A stretch of 64,000 nt of DNA from Actinophytocola algeriensis (lineage in GTDB: Bacteria > Actinomycetota > Actinomycetes > Mycobacteriales > Pseudonocardiaceae). The stretch covers positions 186,001 to 250,000 of the forward strand of contig NZ_JACHJQ010000006.1 of the NCBI RefSeq assembly GCF_014203735.1. The letters run 5' to 3'. Shown in pieces: positions 47,034 to 55,900 of the stretch. The notes below the pieces were generated by a model. That model saw only the letters and a list, made by a program, of their open reading frames with translations. It did not search any database and was not told the origin of the DNA. Made by a program: the position numbers and the translations under genes. Every line of letters starts with the position of its first letter. The stretch's first letter is position 1.

Positions 47034-47729
47034 ATGCGCATCAAGGAGTTGAGCAGCCGCAGCGGCGTGTCGGTGCCCACGATCAAGTACTACCTGCGCG
47101 AGGGTCTGCTGCCCGCAGGCGAGCTGGTCAGCAAGAACCAGGCGAACTACGACGGCGCCCACCTGCGCAGACTCCGGCTCATCCGCGCGCTCGTCGACGT
47201 CGGCGGGCTGACGATCGCGGCCGTGCGCGACGTGCTGGCGGCGGCGGACGCGCCGGGTGAGACGGTACGCAAGATCCTTTACACCGCACAAGAGAGCATC
47301 AGCGGAGAACCCGAGCTGCCCCGCGACGAGGCGTGGGCGGAGGCGGAACGGAAGGTGGCCGACCTCGTCGAGCGACGCGGCTGGCAGGTGAAACCCGAGA
47401 GCAAGGCGTGGCAGACCGTGGTCGCGGTGCTGGCGAGCGCACGACAGCTCGAACACGGCGTGTGGACACACAAACTGGACGTCTACGCCGACGCGTGCGA
47501 GCGGATCGCGACCGCGGACCTCGACTACGTCGCGGGCATCGCCGACGTGGACGCCATGTTGGAGGGCGTGGTGGTGGGCACGGTGCTCGGCGACACGCTG
47601 GTCACCGCGTTGCGCAGGCTCGCCCACCAGAGCGAGTCGGTCCGGCGGCTCGGCGACGGCACACAAGACGACGACACCCAGGGCGACGATACCCAGGGCA
47701 ACGACACACACCATGAGGACGCTCGCTGA
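47034..47729 (+). CDS. MerR-family transcriptional regulator
   Basis: 231 residues from ATG 47034 with AGGGGAG upstream. The N-terminal winged helix-turn-helix is clear (MRIKELSSRSGVSVPTIKYY, then LREGLLPAGE). It is followed by the MerR linker helices (LRRLRLIRALVDVGGLTIAAVRDVL) and a helical effector part without the cysteine pattern of metal sensors. The last 20 residues are an acidic repeat (TQDDD, TQGDD, TQGND) made by a 15-base tandem duplication. It probably controls the divergent membrane operon. It converges on the thioesterase gene with 6 bases between the stops. Confidence 0.92.
   Translation: MRIKELSSRSGVSVPTIKYYLREGLLPAGELVSKNQANYDGAHLRRLRLIRALVDVGGLTIAAVRDVLAAADAPGETVRKILYTAQESISGEPELPRDEAWAEAERKVADLVERRGWQVKPESKAWQTVVAVLASARQLEHGVWTHKLDVYADACERIATADLDYVAGIADVDAMLEGVVVGTVLGDTLVTALRRLAHQSESVRRLGDGTQDDDTQGDDTQGNDTHHEDAR
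47661..47720 (+). repeat. Four 15-base tandem units at the 3' end of the MerR gene
   Basis: Units at 47661, 47676, 47691 and 47706; the middle two share ACCCAGGGC followed by A/GACGA. They encode an acidic five-residue repeat (TQDDD, TQGDD, TQGND, THHED) at the C-terminus, probably a disordered tail able to change length by slippage. Confidence 0.75.
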
Positions 47730-47735
47730 AGCCCG

Positions 47736-48494
47736 TCATCTCGGCGACGCGGAGGAAACCGACCTGGCGTGCGTGCGGAGCTTCGCGAGAATGTCCGGCA
47801 CGACGTTGTTGAGGTAGAAGTGTCCGCCCGGGAACACCGACAGTTCGAATTCCGCTTCGGTGTGCTCGCGCCACGCCTCCACCTCCGCGACCGTCGCTTT
47901 GGGATCGTCGTCGCCGGTGAGCGCGAATATGGGGCAGCTGAGTTTCGGTCCGGCGCGGTGGGTGTACGTTTCCGCGGCCGTGTAGTCCGCGCGGATCGCG
48001 GGCATGACCATCGCCAGGACGTCCTCGTCGTCCAGCAACGCGGCCTCGGTGCCGCCGAGCTGCTTCATCGCGGCAAGCAGACCAGCGTCGTCGCGCAAAT
48101 GGGTGCGCTCCAACCGGCTGCGATGTGGCGCCGGACGGCCGGATGCGAACAGGGCGGTCGGTATGACCCCCGACTGCTCCAAACGGCGGGCAACCTCATA
48201 GCCGAGTGTCGCACCGAGACTGTGGCCGAAGATCGCGAGCGGCCGGCCGGTCAGTGGTGCGATGGCGGGCACCAGGGCGTCGGCGAGGTCGTGGATCGAG
48301 CGCAGGCACGGCTCGCGGAGCCGGTCCTGGCGGCCGGGGTACTGCACGGCCAGCACGTCGATCTCGGGGGCGAGAGCCCGTGACACGCCGAAGAAGTAGC
48401 TGGCGGACCCGCCCGCGTGCGACAGGCACAGCAGCTGGGTCTCGGCGTCGTCCGCCGGGTGGAACCGTCGCACCCACAGGTCGACCTCGGTCAT
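47736..48494 (-). CDS. Type II thioesterase (PKS editing)
   Basis: 252 residues of alpha/beta-hydrolase fold. The start is placed at ATG 48494 (MTEVDLWVRRF), with GAGGTGAG upstream; an earlier in-frame start has no such site. Nucleophile elbow FGHSLGATLG, conserved LSHAGGSASYF and VQYPGRQDR segments, and the catalytic histidine in FPGGHFYLNN all match the external thioesterases that clear stalled or mis-primed chains from PKS/NRPS carriers. This is consistent with its place in the cluster. It is downstream of the small peptide gene on the same strand, across a hairpin. Confidence 0.93.
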   Translation of the reverse strand: MTEVDLWVRRFHPADDAETQLLCLSHAGGSASYFFGVSRALAPEIDVLAVQYPGRQDRLREPCLRSIHDLADALVPAIAPLTGRPLAIFGHSLGATLGYEVARRLEQSGVIPTALFASGRPAPHRSRLERTHLRDDAGLLAAMKQLGGTEAALLDDEDVLAMVMPAIRADYTAAETYTHRAGPKLSCPIFALTGDDDPKATVAEVEAWREHTEAEFELSVFPGGHFYLNNVVPDILAKLRTHARSVSSASPR

Positions 48495-48548
48495 CTCGCT
48501 CACCTCGGGAGTTTGTTCGTGCAGGTCAGGAAGGTGCCAACAGGACAA

Positions 48549-48584
48549 TGGGCCCACCACCGGCCCGATCCGGTGATGAGCCCA
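48549..48584 (-). terminator. Hairpin between the small peptide gene and the thioesterase
   Basis: Inner stem CACCGG/CCGGTG (48558-48563, 48570-48575) around a six-base loop, with an outer TGGGC/GCCCA pair (48549-48553, 48580-48584). It starts 16 bases past the peptide stop. It could be a partial terminator that makes the peptide transcript more abundant than the thioesterase transcript. Confidence 0.55.
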
Positions 48585-48599
48585 CGGCTGTCTGTCGAC

Positions 48600-48785
48600 T
48601 CAGGACACGACGGTGGTGTTGCCCGCCGCGCGCCCGTCCGACCAGCTGATCGTGGTCGGGGCGGCGGCGGCCAGACCGGCGTTGGTCCAGCTGTCCAGTA
48701 CGTCGATGCTGATGTTACCGCCGGCCGGAGCCTCATCGCCGTTGAAGAAGAAGGAACGGAGAATCTCTGTCGTGGTGGTGGACAT
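48600..48785 (-). CDS. Small peptide gene, 61 residues, unknown; precursor-like
   Basis: From ATG 48785 with a strong GAGGAGA site seven bases upstream. The peptide begins MSTTTTEILRSFFFNGDEAP, then has AGGNISIDVLDSW and a Thr/Ser/Ala-rich C-terminal half ending GNTTVVS. It has no cysteine, no signal peptide and no membrane segment. The layout (short N-terminal helix, GDEAPAGG, small-residue tail) recalls small actinobacterial proteins near biosynthetic clusters, some annotated as DUF6229, but that resemblance is weak and unchecked. It lies between the SARP gene (divergent) and the type II thioesterase (same strand, after a hairpin). It could be a peptide precursor, a small accessory protein or a regulator; no modification enzyme typical of RiPPs is visible nearby. 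Confidence 0.7.
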   Translation of the reverse strand: MSTTTTEILRSFFFNGDEAPAGGNISIDVLDSWTNAGLAAAAPTTISWSDGRAAGNTTVVS

Positions 48786-49109
48786 GTGGAGTCTCCTCGG
48801 GGTTCGTATGCGATAGCGGGGAGCAACCGCTGGTCTCAAATCTGCGGCATCGGGGTACTCCGCGACAAGGTCCATGCTCATCATTCGCCCATGCTTTCTC
48901 ACCCGGACCAGGCATGAATCGCTCATATCGACACAGCGCAGCCGGTCGGTTACCGTGAGCGACCCGGTGGCGGGGCCCACCATGAAACGCTCATCGCATC
49001 CATTTCCGTTGTTCACACCGGAATGCGTGAGATGGCAATGTTCCTCCGGCGCGTGCCGAGTGAAAGCATTACCCGTGCCTGGGGGCGTTTCTGACTCGGA
49101 GTGAAGCCC
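48786..49109. promoter_or_regulatory. Divergent intergenic region between the small peptide gene and the SARP gene
   Basis: 324 bases with no convincing gene. Holds GGTTACCG (48948-48955) followed by TGAGCGACC, a combination also seen before PKS A. A near-identical 13-base direct repeat, ATGAATCGCTCAT (48914-48926) and ATGAAACGCTCAT (48982-48994), is 68 bases apart. These are candidate regulator sites for both genes. Confidence 0.5.
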
Positions 49110-49901
49110 ATGAGGTTTTCTGTGCTCGGGAGTATCGAGGTCACCAGCGACGCCGAACCGCTCGAACTGGGTGGTGTCAAACAACGCGCGATCCTCGGCT
49201 ACCTGGTGCTTCACGCGAACAAAGTGGTGCCGACCAGCCACCTGTTACAGGCCATGTGGGACGGTCCGCCGCCACCCACCGCGCGCAAGATGATCCAGAA
49301 CGCGGTGTCGGGGATCCGTCGTGTCCTTTCCGAACAGTCGCGCACGGGACGGCCGACGGCCGCACTGCACACCCACGCGCCCGGCTACCAGCTGCACGTG
49401 GACACCGAAACCGTTGACCTGCACCGGTTTCGCGCACTCGCGAAGGTCGGGCGGGCCGCGATCGCCGACGGGGAACCGGAACGGGGAGCCGAGCTGCTGC
49501 GTGCCGGGCTGTCGCTGTGGCGCGGCCGGGCACTCGCCGATCTGGTCGAGGCCGGCTACCGGTGGTCGGAGCTGACCGCCGTCGAGGACGAGCGGCTGTC
49601 CGCGCTGGAGGACCGGCTCGACGCGGAGCTCGCGTGCGGGCGGCACCGGGAGATCACGCCGGAGCTGGAGGTGCTGACCGCGACCGAACCGATGCGGGAG
49701 CGGCTGTGCAGGCAGTTCATGCTGGCGCTGTACCGGTCCGGCAGACAGGCGGACGCGCTGCGGATCTACCGGCGCACACGCGAGGCACTCGTCGACAGCC
49801 TCGGTCTCGAACCGGGCCGCGACCTCCAGGAGCTGCAACAGCAGATCCTCGACCACGACGCCACGATCCAGGTCGCCACGACGGCGTCACGAGCGGGTTG
49901 A
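49110..49901 (+). CDS. SARP-family pathway activator with a TTA codon
   Basis: 263 residues. The start is set at ATG 49110 (MRFSVLGSIEV), which has GGAG eight bases upstream and is where SARPs usually begin; a GTG three codons earlier overlaps that site. An N-terminal winged helix (KQRAILGYLVLHANKVVPTS, then GIRRVLSE) is followed by the bacterial transcriptional activation domain (about 95-240, ending REALVDSLGLEPGRDLQELQ). SARPs bind direct repeats and switch on biosynthetic clusters. Codon 46 is TTA (49245-49247), so translation may depend on a bldA-type tRNA and thus on developmental stage. It lies immediately upstream of PKS A on the same strand and is the only cluster-type activator in the window. 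Confidence 0.94.
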   Translation: MRFSVLGSIEVTSDAEPLELGGVKQRAILGYLVLHANKVVPTSHLLQAMWDGPPPPTARKMIQNAVSGIRRVLSEQSRTGRPTAALHTHAPGYQLHVDTETVDLHRFRALAKVGRAAIADGEPERGAELLRAGLSLWRGRALADLVEAGYRWSELTAVEDERLSALEDRLDAELACGRHREITPELEVLTATEPMRERLCRQFMLALYRSGRQADALRIYRRTREALVDSLGLEPGRDLQELQQQILDHDATIQVATTASRAG

Positions 49902-49926
49902 CGAACGGGTTACCGGGCAGTGAGCG
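49897..49926 (+). promoter_or_regulatory. Candidate promoter/SARP site before PKS A
   Basis: TTGACG (49898-49903) overlaps the SARP stop and resembles a -35 element. GGTTACCGGG (49908-49917) follows, with CGGGTT repeated 12 bases apart (49894, 49906). No good -10 is seen, as is common for SARP-activated promoters. GGTTGACGAA is shared with the MFS operon promoter. Confidence 0.45.
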
Positions 49927-49980
49927 ACCAGGGACAGCATGGGCCCTGGTACCACCGACTTTCTTTGCGAGGCCACTGAC

Positions 49981-52900
49981 ATGCCGCGTACCGAACTGCT
50001 CCGGCCCCTTCCCGAGCTGCTCTGCGAGAACGCGAGCCGGTACGGCGAACGGGTCGCGTTCGCCGACTCCCGGCGTGCGGTGACGCACGCCGACCTCGCG
50101 ACGCGCACCGCGCGGATCGCGGGTCACCTCGCGGATCTCGGCGTGTGGCCGTCGGACCGCGTCGCCGTGCTCGTCGACAACACGGACGGCGTGACCGCCG
50201 TCGAGAGCATCGTGGCCGTCAGCAGGGCGGGTGCGATCGCGGTGCCGCTCGACCCGGCGCTGGACGACGCGGAGCTGGCCCGGCTGATCACCGACAGCGG
50301 CGCCGACACGGTCATCACCACCGCGGCGCACGAACACCGGGTCACGGCACTGGACCCCGCGCCACTCAACGTGATCGTCGATGGCGGCACCGGCACGTCG
50401 TTCGAGGACCTGGCGACCACCGAACCCGGCGCGCAGCCGACCGACGACCTCGCGCTCGACGACCTGGCCTTCCTGGTCTACACGGCGGGCACGACCGGCC
50501 CCCGCAAGGGTGTCCTGTCCACGCAGCGCAACGCGCTGTGGTCGGCGGCCGCCGCGTACGCACCGGTCGTCGGGCTGTCCGAAGAGGACCGTCTGCTGTG
50601 GCCGCTGCCGGTGCACGACGGCCTCGCGCACCACCTCGCCGTGCTGGCCGCGATCGCGGTCGGCGCCACGGTGCGGTTCGCAGCGGACCCGACAGCATCA
50701 GCCCTGGCAGAAGCGGCCCTGACAGAAGTACTGGCCGAAGCACTGGCCGACAGCACCATCGTCGTGGGCACCACGGCGATCCTGCGCACCCTCCTGGACG
50801 CCGAGGCACCGGACCTGCGGGCGGGCCTCGTGGTCGGCGCGGCGAGCGACGCGGACCTGCGCACAGCGTTCGCCGCCACGTTCGCCGCGCCGCTGCTCGA
50901 CGTCTACACCACCACCGAGACCGGCCCGGTCGCGCTGACCTGGCCCCGCGGTGAGGACACCAGGGAGGCGCGCTGCCTGCCCGTGCCGGGCCTGAGCGTG
51001 CGCATCGTCGACCCGCTGACCGGCACCGACATGGGCACCGGCCAGGAAGGCGAGCTGTGGGTCAGCGGCCCGAACGTGATGGCGGGCGGCTACCACAACC
51101 TCCCCGACGCGACCGCGTCCGTGCTGCGCACCGGCTGGTACCGCACCGGTGACCTGGCCCGCCGCGACGAGTCCGGCTACCTGACGGTCACCGGCAGGCT
51201 CGCCGACGTCATCGTCGTCGGCGACGAGCGGGTGCGACCGGAGCGTGCCGAGGCCGTGCTGCGCGGGCTCGACGGCGTCACCGACGCGGCCGTGGCCGGG
51301 CGCCCGCACGACGACCTCGGTGCGACCGCGGTCGCGTACGTGGTCGGTGACCCGGACCCGACGACACTCCTGTCGCGGTGCCGTGACCAGCTGCCGCCCG
51401 CCGCGGTGCCGGTCGAGATCTTCACCGTGCCCGCGATCCCGCGCTCGGCGGCGGGTGCGGTCATCCGGCACCGGCTGCTCGACACCCCGGCCCGGCTGCT
51501 CGCGACGACCGTCACCGACGAGCTGTTCGCGCTGGACTGGGAGCCGGTCGGGAACGCGGTCGACACCGAGCCAGGCGACTGGGTCCTGGTCGGCCCCGGC
51601 GTGCTCGCGTCCGACACCGAGGCCTTCGCCGACACCTACCCGGACCTGCCCGCGCTGGCCGAGGCCGTCGCCTCGGGGCGGGCCGCCCCGGACGTCGCGT
51701 GCGTCGAGCTGGACGCCGACGGCATGCCACCCGGTGAGCCGCGGGCGTTCCTGGCCGACGAGCTGGTCGCGGTGACCCGCCTCGTGCTGCTGACCCGGGG
51801 TGCCGTGCACGCGGGCGGCTACTCCCCCGAGCCGGGGCTGGCCGCCGCGTGGGCGCACGCGCGGGAGATCCAGAAGCGCTACCCGTGCCGCATCGCGCTC
51901 GTCGACGCCGACGCCGCCACCGCACTCGTGCTGCGCGGCGCCGTGGCGTCCGGGCACGACGAGGTCGCGATCCGGTCGGAAACCCTGCTGCGGCCCCGGT
52001 TCTCGCCCGTGCCGGCGGCGACCGGCGGACCGGCGCTCGGTGGCACCGCCGTGCTGGTCGGCAAGGCGGACGAGTCACTGGCCCGGCACCTCGCCGAGGC
52101 CCACGGCACGACCGTCGTCACCGCGGAGGACGCCGCCGCGCTGGCCGCGGTCCTGGCCGACCGCAAGGACATCACGGCTGTCGTGTGCACCGACCCGGCG
52201 CCCTCGGTCGCGCAGTACGCGCACGAGCAGACCCTCGCTCTGGAGCTGTCGGCGTTCGTGCTCCTGACCACCGGCTACGACACCCCGTCGACCGCGTACG
52301 CCGACGCGCTGGCCCGCCACCGCGCGGTGCTCGGACTGCCCTCGGTGGCGATCACGTGGTCCCCCACCGGTTTCCTCACGCTCCCGGACGAGCGCCGCGC
52401 CGCCACGTTCGACCTGGCACTCGCGGCGGGCGCGCCGAGCGTGGTCGCCGCGCGCCGCAACGAGCTGGCCACCGGCTCGACCGCGATGCTGAACGCGCCC
52501 GGCGCGGAAGCGCGGCTCGCCGAGCTGGTCGAGCGTCTCACGGCACTGTCGGGTCCGGACCGCACGCGGACCGTGCTGGACCTGGTCCACACCGAGACGA
52601 TCGCGGTGCTCGACAGCCAGGCGCCTGCGATCCTGGACGCCGAGACCCCGTTCCGGCAGCTGGGTTTCGACTCCCTCGCGGCCGTGCAGCTGCGCGGCAG
52701 GCTGTGCGCCGCCACCGGCCTCGACCTGCCCGCCACCCTGATCTTCGACTACCCGACCCCCGACACGCTGGTGGAACACCTGCTGTCCGAGCTGGGTGTC
52801 GGCGCCACGGCCGAGCAGACCACCACGACCGTCACCGCCCGCTACGACGACCCGATCGCGATCGTCGGCATGGGCTGCCGCTTCCCCGGTGGCGTGACGT

Positions 52901-55900
52901 CGCCGGACGAGCTGTGGCGGCTCGTCGTCGACGGTGTCGACGCGGTGTCCGCGTTCCCCACCAACCGCGGCTGGGACCTGGCCGCGCTGTTCGACGGCGA
53001 CGGGCCGGGCACGATCAGCGCGCGGTACGGCGGTTTCCTGCACGACGCGGCCGACTTCGACGCGGAGTTCTTCGGCATCAGCCCCCGTGAGGCACTCGCG
53101 ATGGACCCGCAGCAACGGCTGCTGCTGGAGACCTCGTGGGAGGCGCTCGAGCGCGCGGGCATCGACCCGACCGCGTTGCGCGGCACCGACACCGGCGTGT
53201 TCGCGGGGGTTCCGGTGCAGCACTACGGCCGCGGCGGGCACGCGGAGGAGGACGGTGTCGAGGGCTTCCTCATCACCGGCATCGCGAGCAGTGTCGCGTC
53301 CGGCCGCATCGCGTACGTGATGGGGCTGGAAGGTCCCGCGATGACCGTCGACACGGCGTGCTCGTCGTCGCTCGTGGCGCTGCACCTCGCCGTGCAGGCG
53401 CTGCGGTCCGGTGAGTGCTCGCTCGCGATCGCGGGTGGTGTGACCGTGATGTCCGGGCCCGAGACGTTCACCGAGTTCTCCCGCCAGGGCGGGCTGTCGC
53501 CGGACGGGCGGTGCAAGGCGTTCTCCGACGACGCCGACGGCACCGGCTGGTCCGAGGGCGCGGGCATGCTCGTCGTGGAACGGCTGTCCGACGCGCGGCG
53601 CAACGGGCACCAGGTGCTGGCCGTGCTGCGCGGCACCGCGATCAACCAGGACGGCGCGTCCAACGGGCTGACCGCCCCGAACGGCCCGTCGCAGCAGCGG
53701 GTCATCCGGCAGGCGCTCGCCAACGCGGGTCTCGCGGCGTCCGATGTGGACGCGGTGGAGGCCCACGGCACCGGCACCATGCTGGGTGACCCGATCGAGG
53801 CGCAGGCGCTGCTCGCCACCTACGGGCAGGACCGGGACCGGCCGCTGTGGCTGGGGTCGCTGAAGTCCAACATCGGCCACGCGCAGGCCGCGGCCGGGGT
53901 GGGCGGTGTCATCAAGATGGTGATGGCGCTGCGCAACGGGATGCTGCCGAAGACGCTGCACGTCGGTGAGCCGACGCGGAAGGTCAACTGGTCGGCGGGG
54001 GCGATGACCCTGCTGACCGAGCCAACGACCTGGCGGGCCGGGAACGTGACGCGCCGGGCCGGCGTGTCGTCGTTCGGCATGAGCGGCACCAACGCGCACG
54101 TGATCATCGAGGAGGCGCCGCCCGCGACCGTCGCCGAGCCCGCGACCGGACCGTCGGTGGTGCCGTGGGTGCTGTCGGCGCGGACCGAGGACGCGCTGCG
54201 GGACCAGGCGCTGCGCCTGAAGTCCTACGTGGCGGCACGGCCGTCGCTGCGGATCGCCGACGTCGGGCGGTCGCTGCTCGACTCGCGGGCGCGGTTCGAC
54301 CACCGGATGGTGGTGACGGGCGCGGACCGCGACGAGCTGCTGGTGGGCCTCACGGCCGGGGCGCCGTTCACCGGCACGTCCGGGAAGCTCGCGGTGCTGT
54401 TCACCGGTCAGGGCGCGCAGCGGGTCGCGATGGGGCAGCAGCTGTACCGGGAGTTCCCGGTGTTCGCGGCCGCGTTCGACGAGGTGTGCGCGCGGTTCGC
54501 GGCCGACATCCGCGAGGTGATCGTCTCCGGTGCCGGGCTCGACGACACCGGCAACACCCAGCCCGCGCTGTTCGCGGTCGAGGTCGCCCTCTACCGGCTG
54601 CTGGAGTCGTGGGGCGTCCGGCCGGACTACCTGGCCGGGCACTCGATCGGTGAGCTGGCCGCGGCCCACGTCGCGGGGGTGTGGTCGCTCGAGGACGCCT
54701 GCAAGGTCGTGGTGGCGCGGGGTGCGCTGATGCAGGCGCTGCCCTCCGGTGGCGCCATGATCGCGATCCAGGCCACCGAGGAGGAGATCACCCCACACCT
54801 CACCGACGCCGTCGGCATCGCGGCCATCAACCGCGTCGACTCGGTCGTGATCTCGGGTGACGAGAGCGCCGCGCAAGCGATTGCGGCCGCGTTCACCGTG
54901 CAGGGCCGCAAGACCAAGCAGCTCACCGTCTCGCACGCGTTCCACTCGCCGCTCATGGACCCCATGCTCGACGACTTCCGCGCGATCGCCGAGAGCGTCA
55001 CCTACCACGAACCGGCCATCCCGATCGCCGGCGCCGAACCGACCGACCCCGAGTACTGGGTGCGGCACGTCCGCGGCACCGTCCGCTTCGCCGACAACAT
55101 CGCCGCACTCGAAGCCGCAGGTGTCCGCACGTTCGTCGAGGCCGGGCCGGACGCGGTGCTGAGCGCGCTGACCGACGGCGCGATCCCGCTGCTGCGGGCG
55201 GGCCGGGACGAGCTGCGGACCGTCGCCGACGCGTTCGGCCGCCTCGCCACCGTGACCACTGTGGACAGTCAGGCGTTCTTCCCCGGCGCGGCCGTGGTCG
55301 AGCTGCCGACCTACGCGTTCCAGCGCCGCTCCTACTGGCTGCGTCCCGCCGACCTCGGCGACCTCGGCGCGGCCGGGCTCACCGCGACCGGGCACCCGCT
55401 GCTCGGCGCGATGCTCGGTGTCGCCGACTCCGACCGGCTCGTGCTGACGTGGCGGCTGTCGCTGCAGGCGCAGCCGTGGCTCGCCGACCACGCCGTGCTC
55501 GACACGATCCTGTTGCCGGGCACCGCGTTCGTCGAGCTGGCGGGCCGGGCCGCCGACGCGACCGGGCACGCGGCCATCGAGGAGCTGACGCTCCAGGCGC
55601 CGCTCACGCTCACCCACGACAAGCCGGTCGACCTGCAGGTGTGGACCGGCAGGCCCGACGAGCACGGCCGCCGGACCGTCGAGGTGTACTCACGGCCAGC
55701 CGAAGCCGATGGTGAGTGGACCCTCCACGCGGCGGGTGTCCTCACCGACGACCAGACCCCGGCACCGGCCGCCGTGGACACGGAGTGGCCGCCGGCGGGC
55801 GCGGAACCCGCCACCGTGGGCGACTTCTACGACTGGCTGCTGTCCCGCGGCTTCACCTACGGTCCCGCGTTCCAGGGCGTGCAGGACGTGTGGCGGCGCG

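Noticed and set aside
48874-49104. 76-codon plus-strand frame between the small peptide gene and the SARP gene
   Set aside because: No GC3 bias and no ribosome binding site; it spans promoter-like repeats.
50681-50760. Lower-GC repetitive stretch in the PKS A loading domain ([16 protein letters not shown]) as possible foreign insertion
   Set aside because: It lies between A3 and A5, where ligase domains vary, keeps the frame and encodes an ordinary helix; not enough to call transfer.
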